Shown: positions 7,962 to 16,437, counted from the first letter of the stretch. The stretch: 32,493 bases of DNA from Streptomyces olivochromogenes (GCF_021538895.1 NZ_JADDRL010000106.1:1-32493); one strand, 5' to 3'. Notes: generated by a model not told the origin, from the letters alone. Numbers and translations: made by a program.

Positions 7962-9395
7962 TCACCGGTACTCCGAGAGCCTGCGCCCGATGCCGAGCAG
8001 CGCGCCGGCCGCGCCCAGGACGGCGAGGACGGCCGCGCCGACGGGCAGGCCGGTCATCGCGTCCCGGCCGTCACCGGCCGCCTGCCGGAACTCGGTCTGC
8101 TCGTGCGTGATCGCGGTCCGCAGGTTGTCGTCGACGCTGTCGAAGCACTCGCCGGTCGCGCCCCGGGCGCCGATCACCTTGTCCAGCGCCTGCTGGTAGT
8201 TGCCGTTCTCGTCCTCGGCGCGGGCCGAGGCGTGGCGCTTCTTCCACACCGTCATGTTGCCCTCGGCCGCCTCGACCGGCTTGCTGCCCGTCTTGTCGTC
8301 GGCGAGTCGCCCCGCCTCGGTCAGCCCCTTGCCCAGGGTCTTCATGTCCTTGTCGAAGTCGTAGTAGAACGCGTCGTACGTGGTGCCGTCGACCGTGATC
8401 GTCTCGGCGCCGCGGGCCACCAGGCTCAGGTTCTCGTTGCCCCGGGCCTTGAGGGAGGCGATGCGGGCGTCGTGCAGCACGTTCAGCGAGCGGACGCCGT
8501 GGTCGTAGGAGTCGTTCAGGCCCGCGCGGGCGACGCTGTGGCCGACGACCAGCCAGAGCAGGACCACCGTCGCGGTGGCCGTGGCGGCGACCAGTCCGTG
8601 GTTCAGCACCCGGTTGGTGCGCCGGTAGTTGCGCTGCTGGGCCCAGGCGAGCGCGGCGAGGACGAGGACGCCGAGGGCTATCGAGGCCCACGGGTAGGGC
8701 GTCGCGTTCCCGTAGTCGGAGCGGAGTTTCTCGTTCTCCTTCTTGTAGAGGTCCTCCGCCGCCGGGAGCATCTCGTTCTGCATCTTGTCGTTGGCGTAGC
8801 GCAGATAGGCGCCGCCGACCGGATAGCCCTGCCGGTTGTAGGTGCGGGCCCGCTCCACCAGGCCCTTGTACTCCGGCAGCAGCTTGTTCAGCTTGGAGAC
8901 GGCCGCCTCGGACGGCGAGCCCGGCTCGGAGCTGGCGGCGGCCGTCACGAGCTTCTCGGCGGCCGTCCGGATGTCCTTCTCGTACCGGTCGCGGGACTGG
9001 GCCGTCTCCTGACCGCCCGCCAGGAAGCCGCTGGAGGCGGCCGTGTTGGCGTCCGCCAGGGAGCGGTAGATGTCGGCGGCGTCCGAGCTGAGCGGCTGGC
9101 TGCTGTGCAGCACGTCGTCGGCGGCCGCCGCGCGGTCGGAGGTCTCCCAGGCGGTGACCGCGCCGAACGCGACGACCAGGAGGGCGAGGACCGCCCCGAT
9201 GATCCGCAGCCGGCCCGGTTCGGTGGTCGCGGCCGCGCGCAGCCGCTCGGCGCCCTCCGCGAACGCCGTACGGCGCGCCTGCGCGGGCGCACCGACCGGC
9301 GCGGGGGGTCCGGACTGCGGCGGTACGGACGGCAGGGTGGGCACGCCGGATCCCGGTCCTGGCGGTGCCGCGCTGCTCATCGGCGGGTGTGTCAC
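7962..9395 (-). CDS. glnX: GlnX-like four-helix membrane sensor protein
   Basis: 477 residues from GTG 9395. This start is supported by the strong ribosome-binding site GGGGGAGG about 7 nt upstream and by the lack of a signal in the upstream extension. A Pro-rich cytoplasmic N-terminus (1-60) is followed by membrane helices at about 65-83, 235-252, 268-287 and 449-468. They enclose two extracytoplasmic helical domains of roughly 150 residues each (84-234 and 288-448). Such duplicated four-helix-bundle ectodomains with four helices are the architecture of mycobacterial GlnX, which receives the GlnH-ligand signal across the membrane. The order glnX-glnH-pknG is also as in mycobacteria, except that the 441-residue gene is inserted here. 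It has no kinase or HAMP domain of its own. The assignment rests on topology and gene order as much as on sequence. Confidence 0.82.
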   Translation of the reverse strand: MTHPPMSSAAPPGPGSGVPTLPSVPPQSGPPAPVGAPAQARRTAFAEGAERLRAAATTEPGRLRIIGAVLALLVVAFGAVTAWETSDRAAAADDVLHSSQPLSSDAADIYRSLADANTAASSGFLAGGQETAQSRDRYEKDIRTAAEKLVTAAASSEPGSPSEAAVSKLNKLLPEYKGLVERARTYNRQGYPVGGAYLRYANDKMQNEMLPAAEDLYKKENEKLRSDYGNATPYPWASIALGVLVLAALAWAQQRNYRRTNRVLNHGLVAATATATVVLLWLVVGHSVARAGLNDSYDHGVRSLNVLHDARIASLKARGNENLSLVARGAETITVDGTTYDAFYYDFDKDMKTLGKGLTEAGRLADDKTGSKPVEAAEGNMTVWKKRHASARAEDENGNYQQALDKVIGARGATGECFDSVDDNLRTAITHEQTEFRQAAGDGRDAMTGLPVGAAVLAVLGAAGALLGIGRRLSEYR

Positions 9396-9423
9396 TGCTT
9401 GACCTCCCCCATGGTCATCGTTC

Positions 9424-9459
9424 GCCGCCAAGTATCGCCGCCCGGACCGACATCCGCAC
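9424..9459 (-). promoter_or_regulatory. Possible promoter of the glnX-pknG operon
   Basis: On the minus strand GATACT (9436-9431) is a fair -10 box about 35 nt upstream of the glnX GTG. The -35 region about 17 nt further up (GTGCGG) is poor. This is the only candidate seen in the 150 bp upstream of glnX. Confidence 0.35.
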
Positions 9460-9545
9460 CGGCCTTCACTGGATCTTGATCGGATCGCAGCGGAGATGGC
9501 GGCGCGGTGCGGTGTGCTGCACCACCCCCTGCCCATGAATACGCT

Positions 9546-9568
9546 GCGGGAATCAGTTCGGTTCCCGC
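9546..9568 (-). terminator. Hairpin downstream of the csn operon
   Basis: Inverted repeat GCGGGAA/TTCCCGC with a 9-nt loop, starting 17 bp after the csnK stop. There is no T tract, as is common for Streptomyces terminators. It separates the csn operon from the glnX promoter region. Confidence 0.55.
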
Positions 9569-9584
9569 TTGTCGGTCCGGCCGT

Positions 9585-10556
9585 TCAGGACTCCCAGTGG
9601 GCCCGTGCGCGTTCCTGCGCCGCGGCCTCCGCTCCCACCCGGTCCAGGCCCAGCAGCGCCGCCCCCAGCACCGGGCTCGCCGTCACCACGCGCGCCACCG
9701 CCTTCGGCGCCCGCACCGCCAGCAGATCCCGGACCCCGTCGTCGAGTTGGGGGTGCCCGGCGGTGAGGACACCGCCGCCCAGCAGTACCGGGGTCTCCTC
9801 GTCGAGGAGGTCGAGGCGGGTCAGGGCGACCGTGGCCATCGACACCACCTCGTCGGCGAGCCGGTCGACGATCGCGCGGGCCACGGCGTCCCCGCCCGCC
9901 GCCGTCTCGAACAGCACCGGCGCCAACTCGTGCCGCCGGGCGTGCGCGACGTGCTCCAGGTGCAGGGCCTCGATCAGCGCGTACATCGAGGGCAGCCCGA
10001 AATGGGCCGGGAGGGACCGGGCGAGACCGGTCGGCTCCCCGCGCCCGTCGTCGGCGCGGGCCGCGTACCACAGGGCCTCCTCCGCCAGGCCCCAGCCGCC
10101 GCCCCAGTCACCGGAGATGCGGCCGAGGGCCGGGAAGCGGGCGGTGCGGCCGTCGGGGCGCATGCCGACGCAGTTGATGCCCGCGCCGCACACCACCGCC
10201 ACGCCGCGCGGCTCGGCCACGCCGGCCCGCAGGATCGCGAAGGTGTCGTTGCGGACCTCCACGGTGTCGCCCCACGCGCGCGCGTGCAGCGCGGCCGCCA
10301 ACTGCTGCTCCTCCACCGGCAGATCGGCGTTGGCCAGGCAGGCGGAGACGTGCGCGACGGAGGTGACCCCGGCGTCGGCGTAGGCCCGGTCGACGGCCCG
10401 GGCCAGCTCGTCCACCGCCGTGCGAACCCCCACCGCCGGCGGCCGGAACCCGCCGCCGCGCGCCGTGGCCAGGACGTCCCCGTCCGCCGACAGCACCGCG
10501 ACGTCCGTCTTGCTGTTGCCCGCGTCGATGGCGAGGACACTTGCGGTCAGGCCCAC
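9585..10556 (-). CDS. csnK: BadF/BadG-type sugar kinase (glucosamine/N-acetylglucosamine kinase), csnK
   Basis: 323 residues from GTG 10556, with GGGAG 9 nt upstream. The start overlaps the end of csnH by 10 nt, indicating translational coupling. The N-terminal phosphate-1 motif is DAGNSKTD, followed by the GAGINCVG and GDWGGGW motifs of the BadF/N-acetylglucosamine-kinase branch of the actin-like ATPase superfamily. It is expected to phosphorylate the monosaccharide released from imported glucosamine oligosaccharides, using ATP in the cytoplasm. It is the last gene of a six-gene set whose order matches csnR-E-F-G-H-K of Streptomyces coelicolor, where the kinase gene is csnK. Preference for glucosamine over GlcNAc cannot be read from the sequence. 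Confidence 0.88.
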   Translation of the reverse strand: MGLTASVLAIDAGNSKTDVAVLSADGDVLATARGGGFRPPAVGVRTAVDELARAVDRAYADAGVTSVAHVSACLANADLPVEEQQLAAALHARAWGDTVEVRNDTFAILRAGVAEPRGVAVVCGAGINCVGMRPDGRTARFPALGRISGDWGGGWGLAEEALWYAARADDGRGEPTGLARSLPAHFGLPSMYALIEALHLEHVAHARRHELAPVLFETAAGGDAVARAIVDRLADEVVSMATVALTRLDLLDEETPVLLGGGVLTAGHPQLDDGVRDLLAVRAPKAVARVVTASPVLGAALLGLDRVGAEAAAQERARAHWES

Positions 10557-11812
10557 GCGAGGTGCTCCCGGTTGTGCGCGATCAGTCGGTCGGTGAGGGC
10601 TTCGGCGTACGCGTACTGGCCGATCAGTGGATGGGACAGCAGCGCCCGGAACACCCGGTCCCGTCCGCCGCGCAGCGCCGCCTCCAGCGCCAGCTCCTCG
10701 TACGCCGTCACGTTCGCCACCAGCCCCGCGAACAGCGGGTCCAGCTCCGGCACCGGCAGCGGCACCGGCCCCTTCGGGCCGACCACCGCCTGCACCTCGA
10801 TCACCGCGTCGTCCGGCAGGAAGGACAAGGTGCCCCGGTTGTAGGTGTTCACCACCTGGTACGTGCTGCCCGCGCCGCCCAGCAGCGAGGCCGCGAGGTC
10901 CACCGCCGCCTCCGAGTAGTAGGCGCCGCCGCGCTTGGCGAGCAGCTCCGGCTTCTCGTCCAGGGCCGGGTCGCCGTACATGGCCAGCAGCTGTCGCTCC
11001 ATCTCGGCGACCTCCGCCGCCCGGGACGGCTTGGTGCCCAGCTCCCGGACCACCTCGTCGTGCGCGTAGAAGTAGCGCAGGTAGTACGACGGGACCACGC
11101 CGAGCCGGTCGAGCAGCGGCCGGGGCAGGCGCAGGTCGTCCGCGACGGCGTCGCCGTGGTCCGCGAGCAGCTTCGGCAGGGCGTTCTCGCCCTCCGGGCC
11201 GCCCAGGCGCACGCCCGTCTCCCAGGTGAGGTGGTTGAGGCCGACGTGGTCCAGGTGGATCTCGGCCGGCGCCACGCCCAGCAGGGCCGCGAACTTCCGC
11301 TGGAAGCCGATGGCCACGTTGCACAGGCCGACGGCCTTGTGCCCGGCCTGCAGCAGCGCGCGGGTCACGATGCCCACCGGGTTGGTGAAGTCGATGATCC
11401 AGGCGTTCGGGTTCGCCCGCCGGACGCGCTCGGCGATGTCGAGGACCACCGGGACGGTCCGCAGCGCCTTGGCCAGACCGCCCGCGCCGGTGGTCTCCTG
11501 GCCGATGCAGCCGCACTCCAGCGGCCAGGTCTCGTCCTGCTGCCGGGCGGCCTGCCCGCCGACGCGCAGCTGGAGCAGCACCGCGTCCGCGCCCTCGACG
11601 CCGGCGTCCAGGTCGCCGGTGGTCACGATCCGCCCGGGATGGCCCTGCTTGGCGAAGATACGGCGGGCCAGGCCGCCGACCAGCTCCAGGCGATCGGCGG
11701 CCGGGTCGACGAGGACCAGCTCCTCGATGGGCAGCACGTCTCTCAACCGCGCGAAGCCGTCGATGAGTTCGGGTGTGTAGGTCGAGCCTCCGCCGACCAC
11801 GGTGAGTTTCAT
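10547..11812 (-). CDS. csnH: GH4 family glycosidase (6-phospho-beta-glucosidase-like), csnH
   Basis: 421 residues from ATG 11812. The N-terminal NAD-binding loop VVGGGSTYTPE (5-15) is typical of glycoside hydrolase family 4, whose members cleave glycosides by an NAD+ and Mn2+ dependent oxidation-elimination mechanism. A conserved GLCN segment and HVGLNHLTW, where metal and sugar contacts lie in the family, are present. Length is normal for GH4. The gene starts 6 bp after the csnG stop and overlaps csnK by 10 nt. In the csn pathway it would split imported glucosamine oligosaccharides or their phosphorylated forms inside the cell. General annotation as 6-phospho-beta-glucosidase reflects the family; the true substrate is inferred from the operon. 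Confidence 0.88.
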   Translation of the reverse strand: MKLTVVGGGSTYTPELIDGFARLRDVLPIEELVLVDPAADRLELVGGLARRIFAKQGHPGRIVTTGDLDAGVEGADAVLLQLRVGGQAARQQDETWPLECGCIGQETTGAGGLAKALRTVPVVLDIAERVRRANPNAWIIDFTNPVGIVTRALLQAGHKAVGLCNVAIGFQRKFAALLGVAPAEIHLDHVGLNHLTWETGVRLGGPEGENALPKLLADHGDAVADDLRLPRPLLDRLGVVPSYYLRYFYAHDEVVRELGTKPSRAAEVAEMERQLLAMYGDPALDEKPELLAKRGGAYYSEAAVDLAASLLGGAGSTYQVVNTYNRGTLSFLPDDAVIEVQAVVGPKGPVPLPVPELDPLFAGLVANVTAYEELALEAALRGGRDRVFRALLSHPLIGQYAYAEALTDRLIAHNREHLAWA

Positions 11813-11818
11813 ACGGGG

Positions 11819-12712
11819 TTAACCCTTCACTCCGGTGAGCGTGACGCCTTCGACGAACGCCTTCTGGGCGAAGAAGAAGACGAGGATCACGGGGGCCATG
11901 ACCAGCACGGTGGCGGCCATGGTGAGGTTCCAGTCGGTGTGGTGCGCGCCCTTGAACGACTCCAGGCCGTAGCTGAGCGTCCAGGCGCCCGGGTTCTCGG
12001 ACGCGTAGATCTGCGGGCCGAAGTAGTCGTTCCAGGCGTAGAAGAACTGGAAGAGGGCGACGGCGGCGATGCCCGGCCGGGCCATCGGCAGGACGACCTT
12101 CAGCAGGGTCCGCAGATCGCCGCAGCCGTCCACCCGCGCCGCGTCCAGGTACTCGTTCGGGATCGTCATGAGGAACTGACGCAGCAGGAAGATGGAGAAC
12201 GCGTCGCCGAACGCCATCGGGATGATCAGCGGCCACAGCGTGCCCGACAGATCCAGCTGTTTCGCCCAGAACAGGTACATCGGGATGATGATGACTTGCG
12301 GCGGCAGCATCATCATCGAGATCACCAGCATGAGCGACAGGTTGCGACCCGGAAAGCGCAACTTGGCGAGCGCGTACGCGACGGGGATGGACGACACGAC
12401 GGTCAGCACGGTGCCCAGACCGGCGTAGATCAGCGTGTTCTTCCACCAGGTCAGGAAGCCCGGCGTGTCGAACACCTTCCGGTAGTTGCCCCACTCCCAG
12501 GTGTCCGGGACCAGGTCTCGGCTGAGGGCCTGGCTGTCGCTCATCAGGGACGTCAGGAAGACGAACACGAAGGGCAGCGTGAAGAAGAGCGCGGCGGCGA
12601 TCCCGAGGGAGTGCACCGCGATCCACTCCAGGAGCGCCTTGCGGCGGGCCGTGCGCTCGGCCGTCGACGCCGGGGTCCGTACGTCCACCGGCTTGTCCAG
12701 CACTTGGGTCAT
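11819..12712 (-). CDS. csnG: Carbohydrate ABC transporter permease, csnG
   Basis: 297 residues from ATG 12712, with AGGTGA 6 nt upstream, 2 bp after the csnF stop. It has six predicted membrane helices and the permease EAA-type loop (EYLDAARVDGCGDLRTLLKVVLPMARPG region, about residues 188-215) that docks the ATPase. It belongs to the MalG-like CUT1 group of sugar permeases and is the partner of the adjacent MalF-like permease. It ends with TAA. Together with csnE and csnF it would import chitosan oligosaccharides. No ATPase gene lies in the operon, so a shared ATPase such as MsiK is expected. Confidence 0.92.
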   Translation of the reverse strand: MTQVLDKPVDVRTPASTAERTARRKALLEWIAVHSLGIAAALFFTLPFVFVFLTSLMSDSQALSRDLVPDTWEWGNYRKVFDTPGFLTWWKNTLIYAGLGTVLTVVSSIPVAYALAKLRFPGRNLSLMLVISMMMLPPQVIIIPMYLFWAKQLDLSGTLWPLIIPMAFGDAFSIFLLRQFLMTIPNEYLDAARVDGCGDLRTLLKVVLPMARPGIAAVALFQFFYAWNDYFGPQIYASENPGAWTLSYGLESFKGAHHTDWNLTMAATVLVMAPVILVFFFAQKAFVEGVTLTGVKG

Positions 12713-12714
12713 GG

Positions 12715-13656
12715 TCAGTCACCTGCCTGGATGAGACCGCCCCGGCGCCGCATCAGGAACGCGGTGAACACCATCGACAGGGCGAAGAGGACGAGGGCGA
12801 CGACACACGCGGAGCCGTAGTCGAAGCGCTGGAAGCCGAGGTTGTAGACGAGTTGGGGGAGGGTGAGCGTGGACTTGTCCGGATAGCCGGGCTCGAACTG
12901 GGTGCCCGCGCCCTGGATCACGCCCGAGGCGACCTTTCCGGCGATCAGCGGCTGTGTGTAGTACTGCATCGTCTGGATGACACCGGTGACGACGGCGAAC
13001 ATCACGATCGGCGAGATGTTCGGCAGCGTGACGTACCTGAAGCGCTGCCAGGCCGAGGCGCCGTCCAGTTCGGCGGCCTCGTACTGCTCCTTCGGCACGT
13101 CGAGCAGCGCGGCCATGAAGATGACCATCAGGTCGCCGACGCCCCACAGCGCCAGCAGGGTCAGGGCTGGCTTGGACCAGGCCGGGTCGTTGAACCAGCC
13201 CGGCGCCGGGATGCCGATGTTCTCCAGGATGGAGTTCACCGGGCCCGTACCGGGGTTGAGCAGGAAGGCGAAGGCCATCGTCGCGGCGACCGGCGGGGCC
13301 AGGTAGGGCAGGTAGAACAGGGTGCGGAAGACACCCGTGCCCGTCTTGATCTTCGTGATCAGCAGGCCGACGCCGAGTCCGAAGACGACCCGCAGGCTCA
13401 CCATCACGAGGACCAGCCACAGCGTGTTGCGCAGGGCGGGCCAGAAGAGGGGGTAGTGCTCGAAGACGTACGTCCAGTTCTTCGTGCCGCTCCACGTCGG
13501 CGGTTTGAAGCCGTCGTAGTGCATGAACGAGAAGTAGACCGTGGAGATCAGCGGGTACGCGAAGAAGACCGCGAAGCCGATCAGCCAGGGCGACATGAAG
13601 GCGACCGTCCGAAGCGCCGCCCGGCGGCGCTTCGACGCGAGGGTTACCGTGCTCAT
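12715..13656 (-). CDS. csnF: Carbohydrate ABC transporter permease, csnF
   Basis: 313 residues from ATG 13656, 7 bp after the csnE stop. The basic N-terminus (SKRRRA) leads into the first membrane helix, and six helices are predicted in all. The EAA loop is visible as EQYEAAELDGASAWQRF, about residues 191-207. It is a MalF-like CUT1 permease forming a heterodimer with CsnG. The weak ribosome-binding site suggests translation coupled to csnE. Confidence 0.92.
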   Translation of the reverse strand: MSTVTLASKRRRAALRTVAFMSPWLIGFAVFFAYPLISTVYFSFMHYDGFKPPTWSGTKNWTYVFEHYPLFWPALRNTLWLVLVMVSLRVVFGLGVGLLITKIKTGTGVFRTLFYLPYLAPPVAATMAFAFLLNPGTGPVNSILENIGIPAPGWFNDPAWSKPALTLLALWGVGDLMVIFMAALLDVPKEQYEAAELDGASAWQRFRYVTLPNISPIVMFAVVTGVIQTMQYYTQPLIAGKVASGVIQGAGTQFEPGYPDKSTLTLPQLVYNLGFQRFDYGSACVVALVLFALSMVFTAFLMRRRGGLIQAGD

Positions 13657-13663
13657 CGCTGGA

Positions 13664-15007
13664 CTACTTCGCCTGCGCGATGTCCGTGTCGATCTGCGCG
13701 GCCGTCTTCTTCAGGCCCGCCTTCAGGTCCGAGGTCTTTCCGCTCTCGTAGTCGTAGCCGAACTGCTGGATCGTCACCAGGTACACGCCGCCGTTGATCG
13801 AGGCGGGAGACGTCGTCGAGTTCGGGTTCGCGGCGATGTCCAGGAACGTCTTGAAGCGCGGGTCGTACTTCAGCTTCGGCGACTTCAGCGCGGCCAACGT
13901 GGACGGCACGTTGTGGATCGCGTTGGAGAAGCCCACCACCGCGTCCGTGTCGGTGGTCATGTACTTCACCAGCTCCCAGGCCGCGTTCTGCTTCTTGCTG
14001 GTGGCCGCGATGCCCGCGATGGTGCCGGTGATGTAGCCCTTGCCGTACTGCGCCGCCCGGTCGTCGGGGACGGGCAGCGGGGCGACGCCGATCTCGAAGC
14101 CGGGCTTGGCCTCCTCCGCCATGCCCAGACGCCACTCACCGTCGAGCTGCATGGCGACCTGGCCGGTGTGGAAGGGGTGCTTGGGGCCCCATTCGTCGCC
14201 GAGGGTGGCGCGGAACTTCTCCAGCTTCTGGTAGCCGCCGAGGTCGTCGACGAGCTTCTTCTGGAGCGTGAAACCGGCCTGGAACGCGGGGTCCTTGGCG
14301 AGGTTCGACTTTCCGCTGCCGTCGAAGTACGTCGGCGAGAACTGGGCGAAGTAGTGCTCGGTGGTGGATTCCCAGCCGTGGTAGTTCGGCATGAATCCGA
14401 GCTGCTTGTAGCTGTCGCCCTGGGCGATCGTCAGCTTCTTGGCGTCGGCCTCGAATTCGGACCAGGTCTTCGGCGGGTTCGCGATGCCCGCCTTCTTGAA
14501 CGCCGTCTTGTTGTAGTAGAGCCCGTACGCGTCGCCCAGCAGCGGCACCGAGCAGCGGTTGCCGTCGAACTGGGTGTACTCGTTCATCGGCTTCGGGAAG
14601 GTCTTCTCCGGGTCGATGTTCGACTTCTTGAAGAAGGGGTTCAGATCGACCAGGGCGCCCGAGGAGCAGAACTTGCCCACGTTGTTCGTGGTGAAGGAGG
14701 AGATGACGTCGGGGGCCTTCTCGCCGCCGGCCCGCAGCGCCTGGTTGATCTTGTCGTCGGTCATGTTGCCGACGACGTTCACATGGATGTTGGGGTGGGC
14801 CTTCTCGAACCCGGCGATCAGGTCCTTGATGCCCTTCACCTCGTTCGGCGCGCTCCAGGCGTGCCAGAAGTTGATCGTCGTGTCCTTGGAGGCGTCGTCG
14901 GAGGCGCCGGAGGAGGACTGGCCGGTACAGGCGGCGGTGAGCAGGACGGCGGAGGCGGTGAGGGCAAAAGCCGCCTTTCGGGCGACTTCGGGTATGGCTG
15001 TGGGCAT
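13664..15007 (-). CDS. csnE: Extracellular sugar-binding lipoprotein, csnE
   Basis: 447 residues from ATG 15007. This start, which has GGGAG about 9 nt upstream, gives a clean lipoprotein signal peptide: basic MPTAIPEVARK, a hydrophobic core, and the lipobox LTAAC at about residues 24-28. The mature part is a family 1 solute-binding protein (SBP_bac_1), with INFWHAWSAP near its N-terminus and aromatic-rich sugar-contact regions. It would be tethered outside the membrane and deliver glucosamine oligosaccharides to CsnF-CsnG. The gene lies 61 bp after csnR in the same direction. Confidence 0.92.
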   Translation of the reverse strand: MPTAIPEVARKAAFALTASAVLLTAACTGQSSSGASDDASKDTTINFWHAWSAPNEVKGIKDLIAGFEKAHPNIHVNVVGNMTDDKINQALRAGGEKAPDVISSFTTNNVGKFCSSGALVDLNPFFKKSNIDPEKTFPKPMNEYTQFDGNRCSVPLLGDAYGLYYNKTAFKKAGIANPPKTWSEFEADAKKLTIAQGDSYKQLGFMPNYHGWESTTEHYFAQFSPTYFDGSGKSNLAKDPAFQAGFTLQKKLVDDLGGYQKLEKFRATLGDEWGPKHPFHTGQVAMQLDGEWRLGMAEEAKPGFEIGVAPLPVPDDRAAQYGKGYITGTIAGIAATSKKQNAAWELVKYMTTDTDAVVGFSNAIHNVPSTLAALKSPKLKYDPRFKTFLDIAANPNSTTSPASINGGVYLVTIQQFGYDYESGKTSDLKAGLKKTAAQIDTDIAQAK

Positions 15008-15068
15008 GGCGAGGTCTCCCAGGAACGGGGTGGGTGAGGAGGAGGGGGCGGAAGGGGCGGTACGGGGC

Positions 15069-16280
15069 TCAGCGCGAGGTGTCGAAGACCTCGTCGCGGG
15101 TGGTCGCGAGCGCGCTCTCCAACGCGCCGCGCAGCACGGGGTGTTCACGGACGTCGCCGACCACGAGGCGCGGGCGGGCCGCCGCCAGCTCCTCCAGCTC
15201 GGCCTGGACGAGGGCGCGCAGTACCTCGCCGCCCGCGGTGAGTGAGGTGCCGCTCAGCACGACGAGTTCGGGGTCGAGGACGGAGACGAGGGAGGCGAGA
15301 CCGGTGGCGAGCCGGGTCGCGTACGTGCGCAGCAGTTCGCGGTGGGGTCCGGTGGCGTGGTCGGCGGCGTCGGCCACGAGCGTGGCGGCGGTCTCGGTGT
15401 ACGGCCCGGTCGGCACGTCCTCGATACCCAGCTCCCGGGCCAGCTTCGGAACCGCCTGTGAACCGGCGAGTTCCTGGTAGCCGCCGCTGTTGGCCTTGGT
15501 CACCTGGCGCACCAGGGGCGTGCCCGGCACGGGGAGGAAGCCGACCTCGCCGGCGCCGCCGGTCCAGCCGCGGTGCAGTCGCCCGCCGAGGACCAGGGCG
15601 GCGCCGAGGCCCTCCTGGTTCCACAGCAGGACGAAGTCGCCGTGTCCGCGGGCGGCGCCCAGCCGCTGCTCGGCTATGGCGACGAGGTTGACGTCGTTCT
15701 CGTACTCGACCGGCATCGGCAGCGCGGCGGCGAGTTCGTCGAGCAGCGTGGGGGAGTGCCAGCCGGGCAGGTGGGAGGCGTAGCGCAGGCGGCCGGTGCC
15801 CGGGTCGAAGGCGCCGGGTGTGCCGATGACCAGCCGGTGGACGTCGTCGCGGGCGAGTCCGGCGGCCTTCACGGCGCCGTCGAGGGCCTCGGTCACCTGC
15901 TGGACGACGGGCCGGGCCGGCCGTCTGCCCGGGGTGGGCAGCTCGTACTCGCCGACCGTCCGTCCGGTGATGTCGGCGACGGCGGCGCGGATGCGGCCCG
16001 GGTTGACGTCGAGGCCGGCGGCGTGGGCGGCGGCCGGGTTGACCGAGTAGAGCTGGGCGCTGGGGCCCGGGCGGCCCTCGCTGGTGCCGGTGGCCAGGAC
16101 CAGGCCCGCCGCCTCCAGGCGGGCCAGCAGCTGGGAGGCGGTCGGCTTGGACAGGCCGGTGAGCTTGCCGATCCGGGTGCGGGACAGCGGTCCGTGCTCC
16201 AGCAGCAGGTCCAGTGCGGCGCGGTCGTTCATGGCGCGGAGCACGCGCGGGGTGCCCGGCGTACCGGCGGTTCCTGCCAT
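15069..16280 (-). CDS. csnR: ROK-family transcriptional repressor, csnR
   Basis: 403 residues from ATG 16280. In-frame GTG 16292 and TTG 16304 are possible earlier starts, but CAGGTG sits at best spacing before the ATG. A winged helix-turn-helix lies at about 30-62 (LSRTRIGKLTGLSKPTASQLL) and is followed by a ROK sugar-kinase-like domain. The usual ROK zinc site is missing: the GExGH motif reads GEVGF and no CxCGxxGC cysteines follow. It therefore probably senses ligand without the family's zinc module and is not a kinase. It is the first gene of the csn operon, with a CsnR-type palindrome in its own leader, so autoregulation together with the transport genes is expected. In S. coelicolor and S. 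lividans CsnR represses chitosanase and csn genes until chitosan oligomers appear. Confidence 0.88.
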   Translation of the reverse strand: MAGTAGTPGTPRVLRAMNDRAALDLLLEHGPLSRTRIGKLTGLSKPTASQLLARLEAAGLVLATGTSEGRPGPSAQLYSVNPAAAHAAGLDVNPGRIRAAVADITGRTVGEYELPTPGRRPARPVVQQVTEALDGAVKAAGLARDDVHRLVIGTPGAFDPGTGRLRYASHLPGWHSPTLLDELAAALPMPVEYENDVNLVAIAEQRLGAARGHGDFVLLWNQEGLGAALVLGGRLHRGWTGGAGEVGFLPVPGTPLVRQVTKANSGGYQELAGSQAVPKLARELGIEDVPTGPYTETAATLVADAADHATGPHRELLRTYATRLATGLASLVSVLDPELVVLSGTSLTAGGEVLRALVQAELEELAAARPRLVVGDVREHPVLRGALESALATTRDEVFDTSR

Positions 16281-16380
16281 GTGGGTCGACACCTGCCTTT
16301 CCAACTGCCCAGTTTCCCAGTGACCTGGGCGGGAAGTCCATCCGGTGATCGTTGCCAGATGCTCATCCCATGATCACTGT

Positions 16381-16395
16381 TAGGAAAGTTTCCTA
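16381..16395. promoter_or_regulatory. CsnR operator palindrome
   Basis: Palindrome TAGGAAA-G-TTTCCTA with 7-bp perfect arms. AGGAAA-N-TTTCCT is the operator recognised by CsnR upstream of Streptomyces chitosanase and csn genes. Here it starts 12 nt downstream of the -10 box of the csnR promoter, that is around +6 to +20, where bound repressor would block promoter escape. Confidence 0.85.
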
Positions 16396-16407
16396 TTGGG
16401 TGGGAGG

Positions 16408-16437
16408 AACGTAAGCCCAGGACGAAGGGGGCGTCAA
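16408..16437 (-). promoter_or_regulatory. Promoter of the csnR-K operon
   Basis: On the minus strand TTGACG (16437-16432), an 18-nt spacer, then TACGTT (16413-16408): a good vegetative (HrdB-type) promoter. Predicted transcription start is near 16401, giving a leader of about 120 nt before the csnR ATG. Confidence 0.7.

Noticed and set aside
7938..9479. 513-codon plus-strand frame opposite glnX
   Set aside because: No domain, no ribosome-binding site, and composition of a GC-bias shadow. glnX on the other strand has membrane helices and a strong start signal.
9585..12722. A single 1045-codon minus-strand frame that could suggest a fused kinase-glycosidase-permease protein
   Set aside because: Only its last 323 codons (csnK) carry a recognisable protein. 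The remainder is out of frame with csnG and csnH, which have intact motifs and proper starts.
16347..16379. GTGATC-N21-GATCAC pair in the csnR leader as a second operator
   Set aside because: The arms are only 6 bp, the spacing is wide and they do not match the CsnR box, so chance is likely.
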